DNA from: Collybia mongolica
Lineage: Eukaryota; Basidiomycota; Agaricomycetes; Agaricales; Clitocybaceae
Length of the DNA stretch: 64,000 bases
NCBI GenBank assembly: GCA_013420905.1
Contig: JAAXNY010000014.1
Span: 310,001-374,000, forward strand
Direction: 5' to 3'
Below, one piece after another: positions 44,501 to 53,400 of this stretch (positions are counted from its first letter, which is position 1; the number at the start of each line of letters is the position of its first letter). A model generated the notes under the pieces. That model saw only the letters and a program-made list of their open reading frames with translations, searched no databases and was not told the origin of the DNA. A program made the position numbers and the translations under genes.

Positions 44501-45469
44501 CTCAAATTCGTGGACGTGCGCCGGTGCTAGATCAAAGAACGTCTTGGGTTGCGCATTACGATCAAAGGAGTCTGCGATCTGCTGGGACGCGTTCTTCCGG
44601 GCTTCTGTTTGGATCTTTTCCGCTAGTCGCTGCGAGATGGTTTGGGTTGTCCGAATCTCTTCCGGTGCCTTCTGAAACTGTCCTGGTTCGCCGATGTTGA
44701 CCACGAAGATACGGTCGCCCTCTTCGATGCAATCTTCAAGGGCGATATCTCCTTCGTGCTCAGAGTCGGGAACCTCTCCAATTTCTGTTTCTGGTTTGGG
44801 CATGGGTCCTGCGCGACAGGCGTTGATGCGGGCCTCCAATTTACGCTTCTCCGCCTTTTCCGATTTAACCTCGTTCGCGCAGGTCCGACATTTGTCGGGA
44901 CAGCGACTCATCTTCACCTCGTTGGTCTGCCAGTTGATCTCCGGGTTGTGCTCCTGCAACCAAGTGTAGCCCAGTATGAGATCCTGCTTCCCTAGGCTGG
45001 TGACTGCGAAGTGGGTGCGTTCTGAGTGACCGTTGTACCGGAGGATGAGGTCTACGATCTCCGAAATAGACCCGTTCTCGTTCGGAGTGCCGTCGACGTT
45101 GAACACCGGAATAGTGCGAACTAGCTTGCGCGAGGTCAACCTGTTCCTCCGCACAAATTCAGAATCGATGAAAAGGCCCGTTGCTCCCGAGTCTACCAAG
45201 CTGTTCGTCGCGAATGTCTCGCCTGTGTCGGTCGTCTGAAGTTCAATCTTGAGCTTCAGCGAGCGAGTGCTGGGGGTGGCGGCGACTACGAATCGCTTGG
45301 GTAGAGCTCGTTCCCATCGGGGGAGTCTCTGGCGCGGCGGTTTAGGGACGGGGATGGTATCTTGTACGGCTTCTGTAGTAGTTTCGGGTGTTTGGGAAAT
45401 TTCAATTGTGTTCTCAACTTCTAAACACGCGAACCTATTTACAGATGACAGCGAGGGCGTACTGTTCAC
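41519..45469 (-). CDS. pol: Chromovirus Pol (protease, RT, RNase H, integrase, chromodomain)
   Basis: 1316 codons open. Domains in order: aspartic protease with LVDSGATGLFID near residue 90; reverse transcriptase with VYIDDILIYTK near 500; RNase H with VEADSSDFATGAVLS; integrase zinc finger H-x-H-C-x2-C (AGHAGRW ... CKTCDLC) near 930; integrase core with VDFIVELP, VSDRGVQF and QTDGQTERVNQ; C-terminal chromodomain YEVQEIMDSR ... YLVAWKGYSYEQNTWEPA. The frame begins with GTG overlapping the gag stop, not a usual start, and stays open upstream, so it is most likely made as Gag-Pol by -1 frameshifting at 45484-45490. The chromodomain places it with the Tf1/sushi-type chromoviruses and usually guides integration. 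It looks intact. Confidence 0.95.
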   Translation of the reverse strand: MNSTPSLSSVNRFACLEVENTIEISQTPETTTEAVQDTIPVPKPPRQRLPRWERALPKRFVVAATPSTRSLKLKIELQTTDTGETFATNSLVDSGATGLFIDSEFVRRNRLTSRKLVRTIPVFNVDGTPNENGSISEIVDLILRYNGHSERTHFAVTSLGKQDLILGYTWLQEHNPEINWQTNEVKMSRCPDKCRTCANEVKSEKAEKRKLEARINACRAGPMPKPETEIGEVPDSEHEGDIALEDCIEEGDRIFVVNIGEPGQFQKAPEEIRTTQTISQRLAEKIQTEARKNASQQIADSFDRNAQPKTFFDLAPAHVHEFEDVFSKMSFDALPDRRPWDHAIELVRDAEGKSCKVYPLSVAEQAELDKFLEENLASGRIRPSKSPMASPFFFIKKKDGSLRPVQDYRVLNSLTIKNKYPLPLISDLVNNLRGAKYFSKFDVRWGYNNVRIKEGDEWKAAFRTNRGMFEPLVMFFGLTNSPATFQTMMNEIFHDLIMEGVVCVYIDDILIYTKTLAEHRRITRLVLQRLREHKLYLRLDKCEFEKTRIEYLGLIISEGQAEMDPVKVAGVAEWPTPTNKKQVQSFLGFTNFYRRFICDFSHIARPLFDLTGKDVPWKWGESEQEAFKGLKEAVSSKPVLMFADDNRPFRVEADSSDFATGAVLSQLSPEDDKWHPIAFSSKSLNAVERNYEIHDKEMLAIIRALEEWQHFLEGARHDFEIWTDHKNLEYFRTSQKLNRRQARWSLYLSRFNFSLHHKPGRSMGKPDALSRRADHSDGNEDNRDLVLLKPELFTIRALEGMVVEGEERDILRDIRRGNREGHQEEAVVKAAQELKKSAGKSVRSAEWREAQELLYFRDRIYVPKHADLRRRIVAQHHDSRIAGHAGRWKTLELVSRNYWWPQMSRYIGEYCKTCDLCLRTKAQQQLPSGELKPLPIPEGRWDVASVDFIVELPESQGHDAIMVVVDTVGKRAHFIPTTTTITALGSARLYLQHVWKLHGLPKAMVSDRGVQFVAEFTRELYRMLDIKLTASTAYHPQTDGQTERVNQELEQYLRLFVSERQDNWVDLLPLAEFQYNNHVHSSTQHSPFFLDTGRHPRMGFEPQTAPSRLETANEFRDRMKDTLEEARAALAKAKDEMAMYYNRRRNPTPDYQVGDRMYLDSRDIRITRPSQKLAHRYIGPYPIEAKVGSHAYRLKLPPALSRIHPVFHVVKLLPAPHDPIPSRTVTEVPEPTLIDGEVHYEVQEIMDSRIYRNKLQYLVAWKGYSYEQNTWEPADKVNADELVAEFYRRNPGAPRRVQRVQFAQILFQRRREDTRT

Positions 45470-45490
45470 TCGCTGTCCGCTACAAAACCC
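45447..45490 (-). promoter_or_regulatory. -1 ribosomal frameshift signal of the chromovirus
   Basis: Minus strand, gag frame: heptamer G_GGT_TTT (45490-45484), 6-nt spacer GTAGCG, then a perfect 9-bp stem GACAGCGAG / CTCGCTGTC (45477-45469 with 45455-45447) around a 13-nt loop. Slipping back one base leads straight into the pol frame. This matches the X_XXY_YYZ plus stem-loop rule for -1 frameshifting. Confidence 0.85.
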
Positions 45491-46629
45491 TCTTCTTCCG
45501 CCGGCGGTTCAACTTGTGCGTCCATCATCGCGAAGATGTGCTGCGCGAACTCATGCTGCTCCTCCATTGACATGAACCGCGTGTCGTAGCGGAGGGGGCA
45601 GTCCTTCCAGAAATGGCTCGGCTGCTTACATCGGTGGCAGGTCTCGATGTTCGTTCGAGCCCTCCGCATCGCGTCTACATCCATCGGAACCGGTGGAGGG
45701 AGAGCAGGGGGCGGCGGAGGTGGTGGTGGCGCCATCCGTTGCAGCGTCGGGGCTGAGAAGTGCGGCGGTGCGCGAAACGCCGAGGTAGTGCGTGCGGGAG
45801 GTGCGCGAGCCGCCGGTTTAGTGCTCAGGAAGGCCTCGTTGGTGAGGCGGTTTTCATCGCACTTCATTGCCGCTACATACCACTGTTCCGGCTGATCGTC
45901 CGCTGGTCGTCCCACTGCCATCGTCGCGATCTGCGACTGAATCTCCCCGCTCAGTCCCTTCCGGTACTTCACCACAATCGTCAACCCCTCCTTGTATCCC
46001 GACTTGTCGATGAGATCCCTGAACTCATCCGTGTAGTCGTCCACCGATCGCGATCCTTGGTGGTAGCTGCTCGTTTCCAACCTCGTAATCGCCCGCTGCG
46101 CTTCGCTCTGCACGAAGAAGTTGACCGCGAAGTCGGCGCGGAATAGGGCCCATGTCGCGTACTTCGGGTTCCCGGTAGCGGTCTGGTATCGCATGGCCCG
46201 GTCCGCAAACAGATACGCTCGGCCTTTCTTCATGAAGGTGTACGCCCACCGTACCTGCGTCACTTCATCCGCGAACTGGTGTGGTACAAGATTTATATAC
46301 AGTTCGCATGCGTTAATGAACGCACGCCCTCGTTCGCGCGATCCGTCGAAGTCATCGGGAAGCGATGGCCGGAGTGCCGAAGGTCGTCCCGAATTAACGT
46401 GGGTCGCGGGGGGAGGTGTTGATACATTATTTACGGGGGCGCTGGGTGCAGGGGTATTGACCGGGGGTGGGGGAGCCGCGGTTTGGAGCGCGATCAGCGC
46501 GTTGATGCTGTCGGTGAGCTTCTTAAGCTGCTCGGCTTGTTCCTCCGCCTTCCTATTGAGATCTCCTACGTCTCGTTCGACGTTATCCATCCTTGTTTCG
46601 GCGTCCATCGGCCGGAGTAGGAGTTCCAC
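45466..46629 (-). CDS. gag: Chromovirus Gag
   Basis: 387 aa. The N-terminal coiled-coil-like part (VERDVGDLNRKAEEQAEQLK) is followed by a Pro/Ala/Val linker, the capsid region (FDGSRERGRAFINACELYI ... VRWAYTFMKKGRAYLFAD ... TRLETSSYHQGSRSVDDYTD) and a C-terminal zinc knuckle CHRCKQPSHFWKDC (C-x2-C-x4-H-x4-C). Stops with TGA at 45468-45466, inside the frameshift stem. Forms the particle and binds element RNA. Frame intact. Confidence 0.95.
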   Translation of the reverse strand: MELLLRPMDAETRMDNVERDVGDLNRKAEEQAEQLKKLTDSINALIALQTAAPPPPVNTPAPSAPVNNVSTPPPATHVNSGRPSALRPSLPDDFDGSRERGRAFINACELYINLVPHQFADEVTQVRWAYTFMKKGRAYLFADRAMRYQTATGNPKYATWALFRADFAVNFFVQSEAQRAITRLETSSYHQGSRSVDDYTDEFRDLIDKSGYKEGLTIVVKYRKGLSGEIQSQIATMAVGRPADDQPEQWYVAAMKCDENRLTNEAFLSTKPAARAPPARTTSAFRAPPHFSAPTLQRMAPPPPPPPPALPPPVPMDVDAMRRARTNIETCHRCKQPSHFWKDCPLRYDTRFMSMEEQHEFAQHIFAMMDAQVEPPAEEEGFVADSE

Positions 46630-46756
46630 TTCTAGTTCGGAGGAGGGTGGAGAGGGCGATTCTCGCGCGGTCTTGACGGATTCTGTATCGGAGCTGACGG
46701 TTTCTGCCGATCGGAATTTGGCAATGGCTGCGGTGAGGTCGCGGTCTCTGCTGGTG

Positions 46757-46766
46757 AGAGAATTCT
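46757..46766 (-). promoter_or_regulatory. Putative self-priming site of the chromovirus
   Basis: Two bases inside the 5' LTR, AGAATTCTCT on the minus strand is complementary to AGAGAATTCT, which begins at 46906 in the LTR, 33 nt downstream of the TATATA box. That is where the RNA should start, so the transcript could fold back to prime itself as in Tf1. No match to a tRNA 3' end (TGG...) is seen here. Confidence 0.6.
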
Positions 46767-46768
46767 AC

Positions 46769-47274
46769 TGTAAGGGCAACTCCGGCGGAGTGCGCGCGAA
46801 CTTAGTAGAGCGGGCCGACGCTGGTGGAGGGGATCCTAAGAGATGTATTCACTTGTACGACATATGTACTACTCACCTGGTGGAGGGGATCCTAAGAGAA
46901 TTCTCTGAGGAGCCTCCATCAGGGGGGGTGTGCTATATACCTAGTGCTACATTAAATACACGTTCCCGGTGCGGTACGACAACACGCGTTGGGTTAGCGA
47001 AGGTCACGTGACCGTGCCCTTGATAGTCCGACACGCGTTGGGCTAGCGAAGGTCACGTGACCGTGCCCGTGATAGTCCGAACAAGTGCGAAGTCCGGCGG
47101 CGAACTGCGCGCGAAGTAGAGAGTGGGGGTGCGTGTGGGCGTAGGTAATGAACGTGCGATGTAGTGAATGTAATTGACTGAGTCGCGAATCGGCGAAGTA
47201 GAAGTCGGCGGAGTGAGATTCGGCGAAGTAAGGCTAGATCGGCGAAGTAAGGCGGAAATGGAGTTCCCCTTACA
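46769..47274 (-). repeat. Chromovirus 5' LTR with internal 49-bp duplication
   Basis: 506 bp, longer than its partner because 46982-47030 is repeated at 47031-47079. The first unit carries the base variants of the solo LTRs (GGGTTAG, CCCTTG), the second those of the 3' LTR (GGGCTAG, CCCGTG). TATA box at 46939-46934 (minus). Confidence 0.9.
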
Positions 47275-47278
47275 CATC

Positions 47279-47296
47279 TGGAGCCCACCGCGAGGG
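47279..47296 (+). promoter_or_regulatory. Primer-binding site of the large element
   Basis: TGGAGCCCACCGCGAGGG would follow the 5' LTR after two bases if the nested chromovirus were absent. TGG plus GC-rich sequence fits annealing of a tRNA 3' end (CCA). The tRNA species is not identified. Confidence 0.6.
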
Positions 47297-47732
47297 TTCA
47301 GAGTTTTTGAATAGTCTAAAGAGAGCATCTTTCTTTGAAAAATATTATACCAAGACGAGTAACGTCGTCTACAAATTGAAGTAGAGCGGAGAAAGTTTAG
47401 TCAATCTGTCTCAAGAGCCACGCCCACAAGCCAGCTCGTCAAACAGACTAACTAATCAGCCACTTGCAAGACAAGTAGCTACAAAAACGCGGCAGACTAA
47501 AAATTCGCAAAACGCTGGAGTAACAGAGTCGTTACCACCTCCTAGGCGAGCGCGCACACGAGGATCTTCACAACCAGCCTTTGGATCTTCAGGACCAAGG
47601 CAAGTATTTAGAACTCCAGAGCCCTTAGGAAACATATCGACTACTAGTAAACCAGTAGCGCGCGGAAGATCGTCCGTAGTAAACCCAGTAGCAAACCCGA
47701 ACTCGTTAGCTACTCAGAACCGTTCAGTAATC
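47297..47732 (+). other. Leader of the large element
   Basis: Untranslated region between primer site and gag. The last ~250 bp upstream of ATG 47733 are open in the gag frame in part and have coding-like composition, so Gag might begin earlier. Confidence 0.4.
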
Positions 47733-49244
47733 ATGACTGAACCCCCTCGTAAATATATGCCCCAACCAGGCATCCGTGATGCACCAGTATTCAAAGGAAA
47801 AGAGCCCACGGGTTTAATCCGGTTTCTGGAGCGAATGGAGGTCCTATGGAAGGAGTGTAACATTACAAATGATGAAGAAAAGAAGTTAATGTTAGGAAAA
47901 TACGCAGACCTACAATCAGAGAATGAGTGGAGGGCATTAGACCACTATAAGACAGGCACTTGGACGGATTTCAAGACAGAGTTGATCTCTAGTTATCCGG
48001 AAGCACTCGATCAAGTAGAAGGATCAGTAGCCAAGTTAGAAGCAGTGTGTCGCGCCAACCCACGTATTGGAGTAACCGATGAGGCCGCGCTGAAAAAGCT
48101 GAAGCGTGAATTCAAAGCAGAATCTATTAAACTCTTGGGAGTTAGGCCACCTATTATCTCTAACCGAGAATTAGTTACCAAGTTCTTGGGGTGTCTAGAC
48201 GAAGTCTTCAGATCCCAAGTACAAGGAAGGCTAACCCTGCTAGGGAATAATCAGTCTAATGCTACACAGGCAGGACAAGCCATTGCTACAAACAACCGAG
48301 CAGATCCTAATACTATTGCCGAAGCCGCCGCGCTCGCGCGACGAAAAGGGGATCAGTACGATCTGGAGGAAGTTATAGCAACTGCAATCAGCATTTCTGA
48401 AGGTGTAGCCAACATGAATATTCCAGACACAAATAGATTGTTTATAACGTCCGTAACAGCAACTGCAGCGCCCAAAATCAAAGTAGAGATGGATGAAATA
48501 AAACAACAAATAGTTAATTTGTTAGACCGTCTCCAAGTAAATGAGAAGAATACGAGGAGTGGATTCGAGGATGTAATGAAAGCGCTTCAACAAGCAACTG
48601 TTCAGAACCATGCCACGAATAGCGCACCCCAGCAGCATCAGTATCAGAATCAGTACGGAAAGCCTAAAGAAGGACAACCGCAAAGACCAAATGCGTATAA
48701 ATGTCACTACTGTTTTACACCCAGACACTTCATAATGGCCTGTCCCGAGAAACAGAAACATTTTGAGGAAGGGAAAATAAAAACCAACGCAAATGGAGGA
48801 GTATGCTTACCAGACGGATCATATATTCCAAGAGAACCAGAAACGGTATCATTGAAAGATAAAGTGGAACACTTCCATTCAAAGAAGGTAGCGGCCCTTT
48901 ATTACGGAGATGTCACGGAAGGACCCGCTCCAGGAGTATTGTCCGTTATGCAGTCACATAATGCAGTAGACAATAGTAATGACATTGGAACCTTGAAAGC
49001 CATAATGGCACAAATGGCACAATTTCAAGCGCAACAAATGTTAGGACAACAGGGCGCGCAAACTGCGTTGCCAGTACCGCCTCAGATGCAGAAACAGGAA
49101 TATATAAATAATAACTATAATCCTACGGCAAAGAGCGCGCCGAATCCTGACATAGTAGCCTTACAAGCACAAATGAGTACTTTATTAGGGCAGGTAGCAG
49201 AACTCAATAACCAAAACAAGGTTAAAGAGTCGGGTTTCAATTAG
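47733..49244 (+). CDS. gag: Gag of the large Ty3-like element
   Basis: 503 aa, starting MTEPPRKYMPQPGIRDAPVF. The capsid-like region (FKGKEPTGLIRFLERMEVLW ... GKYADLQSENEWRAL ... FKTELISSYPEA) resembles fungal Ty3 Gag. A zinc knuckle CHYCFTPRHFIMACP (C-x2-C-x4-H-x4-C) lies near residue 328, followed by a Gln-rich tail. It ends at TAG 49242-49244. The heptamer G_GGT_TTC at 49232-49238, two codons before the stop, would shift ribosomes into the protease frame. Intact. Confidence 0.9.
   Translation: MTEPPRKYMPQPGIRDAPVFKGKEPTGLIRFLERMEVLWKECNITNDEEKKLMLGKYADLQSENEWRALDHYKTGTWTDFKTELISSYPEALDQVEGSVAKLEAVCRANPRIGVTDEAALKKLKREFKAESIKLLGVRPPIISNRELVTKFLGCLDEVFRSQVQGRLTLLGNNQSNATQAGQAIATNNRADPNTIAEAAALARRKGDQYDLEEVIATAISISEGVANMNIPDTNRLFITSVTATAAPKIKVEMDEIKQQIVNLLDRLQVNEKNTRSGFEDVMKALQQATVQNHATNSAPQQHQYQNQYGKPKEGQPQRPNAYKCHYCFTPRHFIMACPEKQKHFEEGKIKTNANGGVCLPDGSYIPREPETVSLKDKVEHFHSKKVAALYYGDVTEGPAPGVLSVMQSHNAVDNSNDIGTLKAIMAQMAQFQAQQMLGQQGAQTALPVPPQMQKQEYINNNYNPTAKSAPNPDIVALQAQMSTLLGQVAELNNQNKVKESGFN
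49232..49238 (+). promoter_or_regulatory. Candidate -1 frameshift heptamer, gag to protease
   Basis: G_GGT_TTC in the gag frame, inside the 19-nt overlap (49226-49244) of the two frames. It fits X_XXY_YYZ. Downstream, TAGGTC at 49242-49247 can pair with GACCTA at 49275-49280, and a separate hairpin around GACCTA-CGAC-TAGGTC exists, so structure is possible but less clear-cut than in the chromovirus. Confidence 0.6.
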
Positions 49245-49249
49245 GTCCG

Positions 49250-50455
49250 ATGAAGGAGGCTAAGGAACACGCTAGACCTACGACTAGGTCGCGTTCCAAG
49301 AGACAGCCAGAGGACCGAAATAAAAACAGAAATAGTCGTCAAGAAAGTAACGATTCGGAGAGTAGTCGGGATAGTAGCAAAGAGGAGTTGGTAGTGCCGT
49401 CTCCTAGGAAAAAGAAAGTAAAATTTGTTGAACCATCAGTAAAGTCTCCAGTACGAAAAGAATTACCCTACATCGATGTGCCCGTGGTACCCTACATACC
49501 CCGGAGAACGGAACGCAACCCTGAACCAGTTGATCCGCTACCTAATTTTAACACTAAGCGCGGTCCGACTTATGAAACTAAGTCCCCGATAGAAGTAAAA
49601 TTAAAAAGTGGTGATATAATTGCTAAAGTGTTAGACAACCCTATCACATTGACCACGGGAGAGTTAATGGGCTCGTCAAAAACCATTAGAGATGGGATAA
49701 AGAATATTGTAACTGCCAGACGTAAGTCCCTCACCCAAAGGGACGCTAACTTGCAAATAAACGGAATAGATGAGGAAGACGTCTTACCCTTTGGAGGGGA
49801 CTGGGAACTTGATGATAACTACTTACGGCATGACGCGCTACCAGTAGAGTCAATCCCATTCCAGTCTTTCTTCATCTCGGAGTATGACCGCGGCGGAATA
49901 CCTAAGGGATCTATAATATGCGGAGACCCAGTCCTACAGTATTTAGAATCTTTACCAGCTGGGGAAGAGCCCAAACAGTTGTATGTAGCAAAAGAATCGG
50001 CCTCTTTGCGCGCAGTATATCCAGTAATAAATGGGGCAGGAACGGAGGAATCTTTATTAGATGGGGGATCCCAAATAGTATCAATGGCTAAACAAACGGC
50101 TTTAGACTTAGATATTTCATGGGATCCGGACGTTGTCATACACATGCAGAGTGCTAATAAACAAGTTGAGAAAACAGCGGGATTAGCGCGCAATGTTCCT
50201 TTCTTGTTTAATGACATGGCCATCTACCTCCAAGTACATATCATAAATTCACCCGCATACAAAGTATTGCTCGGGAGACCATTTGATACACTCACGGAAA
50301 GTCAGATCAAAAATGCTCGGGACGGGGGACAAGTAGTCACTATCACGGACCCTAACACGGGACGAAGGTGTACTATCCCTACCCATGCAAAGGGATCACC
50401 GCCTAAGCTGTTGAAAAGACAACCGGAGCAGGATTTTCGGCCTTCAATGAATTAA
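49250..50455 (+). CDS. pro: Protease-like frame of the large Ty3-like element
   Basis: 401 aa from ATG 49250, separate from both gag and pol by -1 frame steps. The N-terminal part is basic and Ser-rich (RPTTRSRSKRQPEDRNKNR). The C-terminal part has a retropepsin-like core: EESLLDGGSQIVSMA (Asp-Gly-Gly where Asp-Ser/Thr-Gly is usual) and, about 75 residues on, YKVLLGRPF, the hydrophobic-Gly-Arg motif that closes these folds. A separate protease frame is unusual for Ty3-type elements, where it is normally joined to Pol. The Asp-Gly-Gly motif may be a clade variant rather than a loss. Confidence 0.75.
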   Translation: MKEAKEHARPTTRSRSKRQPEDRNKNRNSRQESNDSESSRDSSKEELVVPSPRKKKVKFVEPSVKSPVRKELPYIDVPVVPYIPRRTERNPEPVDPLPNFNTKRGPTYETKSPIEVKLKSGDIIAKVLDNPITLTTGELMGSSKTIRDGIKNIVTARRKSLTQRDANLQINGIDEEDVLPFGGDWELDDNYLRHDALPVESIPFQSFFISEYDRGGIPKGSIICGDPVLQYLESLPAGEEPKQLYVAKESASLRAVYPVINGAGTEESLLDGGSQIVSMAKQTALDLDISWDPDVVIHMQSANKQVEKTAGLARNVPFLFNDMAIYLQVHIINSPAYKVLLGRPFDTLTESQIKNARDGGQVVTITDPNTGRRCTIPTHAKGSPPKLLKRQPEQDFRPSMN

Positions 50456-53400
50456 TCCAAAGTGATCAAGGAGAGCTAGCCGTAGAAATTGCTGAAGATG
50501 AGAACGGAAACTTTATTATAACGGGTTATAGACACCCTACTGATAAACGGAATTTTGGTCACAAAGAACTTAGAGATGTCTTTTTGTCTAGAAGTGATGT
50601 GAACATGAATAGTACAGTGCCTGAACGCGAATTACTAGCCACGTACTTGGCTTCCGTAGATGAGCGCGATGGACCAGTAATAAACTACAAGCAGAACAGC
50701 AGCGACCCAGCAAGTACACCCACTAGACCTATGACATACGCTCAAGAACAGCCCATGATCGATAAAGCTTTAAGTAAATTAAAGCGGTGGCAAATTGGCA
50801 CCAACGAGCGCGGTCTTGGAACTGCAACAAGTGAAAAGTGTAATATTGAGCCCATGGATCAGTTAGTAGGAAAGAAGTATAAACCAGTACATTTGAAAAC
50901 AAAACCAACACTGGCGGACCTGCCTGATAAATTTAGAATTATCAGAGATATAAAGGGTGACCCTTTAGCGGCCCTACCCGTTCTAACGCCTAACCCACCT
51001 CCGTTTAAACCAACTGGAAGGTATACTGAGGAAAGGCACGCTGTAAGGGCAACTCCGGCGGAGTGCGCGCGAACTTAGTAGAGCGGGCCGACGCTGGTGG
51101 AGGGGATCCTAAGAGATGTATTCACTTGTACGACATATGTGCTACTCACCTGGTGGAGGGGATCCTAAGAGAATTCTCTGAGGAGCCTCCATCAGGGGGG
51201 GTGTGCTATATACCTAGTACTACATTAAATACACGTTCCCGGTGCGGTACGACGACACGCGTTGGGTTAGCGAAGGTCACGTGACCGTGCCCTTGATAGT
51301 CCGAACAAGTGCGAAGTCCGGCGGCGAACTGCGCGCGAAGTAGAGAGTGGGGGTGCGTGTGGGCGTAGGTAATGAACGTGCGATGTAGTGAATGTAATGG
51401 AGTGAGCGCGAAGTAAGCAGATCGGCGAAGTAAGGCGGAAATGGAGTTCCCCTTACACACGCGGAATTCCAAAGGGTACACGAAGAAGAGAGCTTCTTAA
51501 AACCTAAAGAGATGGATATAATTCACGACTTTATGTGCAAACATAATGATGGTTTTGCCTGGAATGATAGTGAGCGCGGTAGCTTTAAGAAGGAATATTT
51601 TCCTCCCGTCGAGATACCAGTAGTCCCACATACGCCGTGGACAGAAAGGAACATTAGAATCCCACCAGGGATCTATGAAGATGTTTGTAAAATCATCAAA
51701 ACTAAAATTGATGCAGGAGTCTATGAGAGATCCAATTCATCATATAGGTCTAGATGGTTTACCGTATTAAAGAAAGGCCCAGGAAAGAAGCTTAGAATTG
51801 TACATAGTCTAGAACCGCTGAATGCAGTCACAATAGCGCACTCGGGCTTACCACCCGCTACCGAAGAACTAGCAGAACACTTCGCAGGGCGCGCTTGTGG
51901 CGGAATGATGGATCTATATGTAGGATACGATGAGAGGCCTTTAGCAGAAACCTCGCGCGATCTAACCACGTTCCAAACACCGTTTGGCGCGCTGAGACTA
52001 GTAACACTTCCTATGGGATGGACGAATTCAGTTCCAATATTTCATGATGATGTCACATACATCCTACAGGATGAGGTACCACATGTCACAATACCCTACA
52101 TTGATGATGTACCCGTGCGCGGTCCAGCAACGCGCTACGAACTGCCGGACGGAACAGAAGAAGAGCTACCTGGTGCTCCAGGTGTTAGGCGCTTCTTCTG
52201 GGAACATATGCAAAATGTAAATCGCGTCGTACAGAGAATGAAGTATTCTGGAGGAACGTTTTCAGGATATAAGTCTATGTTATGCGCAAGTGAAATTCTA
52301 GTGGTAGGACATAGATGTACCTATGAAGGACGAAAACCTACTACAGATAGAATCGGTGTAGTTGAAAGATGGGGACCATGCAAAGATGTCAGTGAAGTAC
52401 GCGCTTACATGGGAACTATTGGTGTATGCAGGAATTTCATTAAAGACTTCGCCCGTATAGGCCAACCAATTCAAAAGTTAACTAGAAGTAGTGAACCTTG
52501 GATATGGGGGCCTGAGCAAGAAGAAGCGCAGCAGCTATTGTTAGACGCACTTAAAAATAGCCCCGCGCTCCGTCCAATTAATTACACCTGGAATACGCCA
52601 GTGGTATTGTCAGTAGATACGTCATGGAAAGCCGTAGGCTACTATATCTATCAGGAAGACCCTGATATACCTGGAAGAAAGCACTATGCTAGATTTGACT
52701 CGATAACTCTGAATGAGCGCGAAGCGCGCTTCTCACAACCCAAACGAGAGCTATTCGGATTGATGAGAGTTCTAATGGCATGTTATTATTGGTTTATTGG
52801 AGTACGAAATTTGGTAGTGGAAACGGATGCAAAGTACATTAAGGGGATGTTATCAAACCCAAGTCTAGGACCTAATGCAATGGTAAATAGGTGGATTGAT
52901 AGGATACTTATGTTCCACTTTACTCTGGTTCATAAAGCTGGTAAAGGCTTTGGCCCAGATGGTCTGTCAAGACGAGACGCGCGGCTAGGGGATCCTGTCT
53001 ACCCGGACCCAGACGATGGTTACGACGAACCCTCAGGTCCTTTAAGGTTTATCAACCCAACGGAAGGATTGGATGACCCTTTGGAGCTGTCAGATTTTAA
53101 AGAGGAGATCGACACGCGCGGCGGATATTTATTCCAACTTGCGAAGGAAATCTCTGATTTTGAAGTTGAAGTAAACAATGCCTGGGCTGGTGAAGCAGCA
53201 TTTATTGGAGAAGTAAAACAGCACTTAGGTTTAGGACGGTTCGGTATTCAAAGAGAAGCTTATCTAAAGCAACTTGTAAATACTACTGTCATACCCGATG
53301 AAAAGTTTAAATATGACCCTAATGTAAGGGAAGTATATGATGAGTCTAAACGAACACCTACGGCGCAGGAACAGGATAAAAACCTACCTTTAATAAAAGA

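Larger units (their letters stand above)
41051..47274 (-). mobile_element. Full-length Ty3/gypsy chromovirus nested in the leader of the large element
   Basis: Flanked by CATCT (41046-41050 and 47275-47279). LTRs at 41051-41507 and 46769-47274. Gag and Pol are both open; Pol ends in a chromodomain. Its insertion separates the 5' LTR of the host element from that element's primer-binding site. Solo LTRs of the same family lie at 28938 and 51042. Confidence 0.95.

Noticed and set aside
45467..45469. GTG as the start codon of chromovirus Pol
   Set aside because: The frame stays open upstream and a strong -1 frameshift signal sits just before; GTG initiation is unlikely in a fungus.
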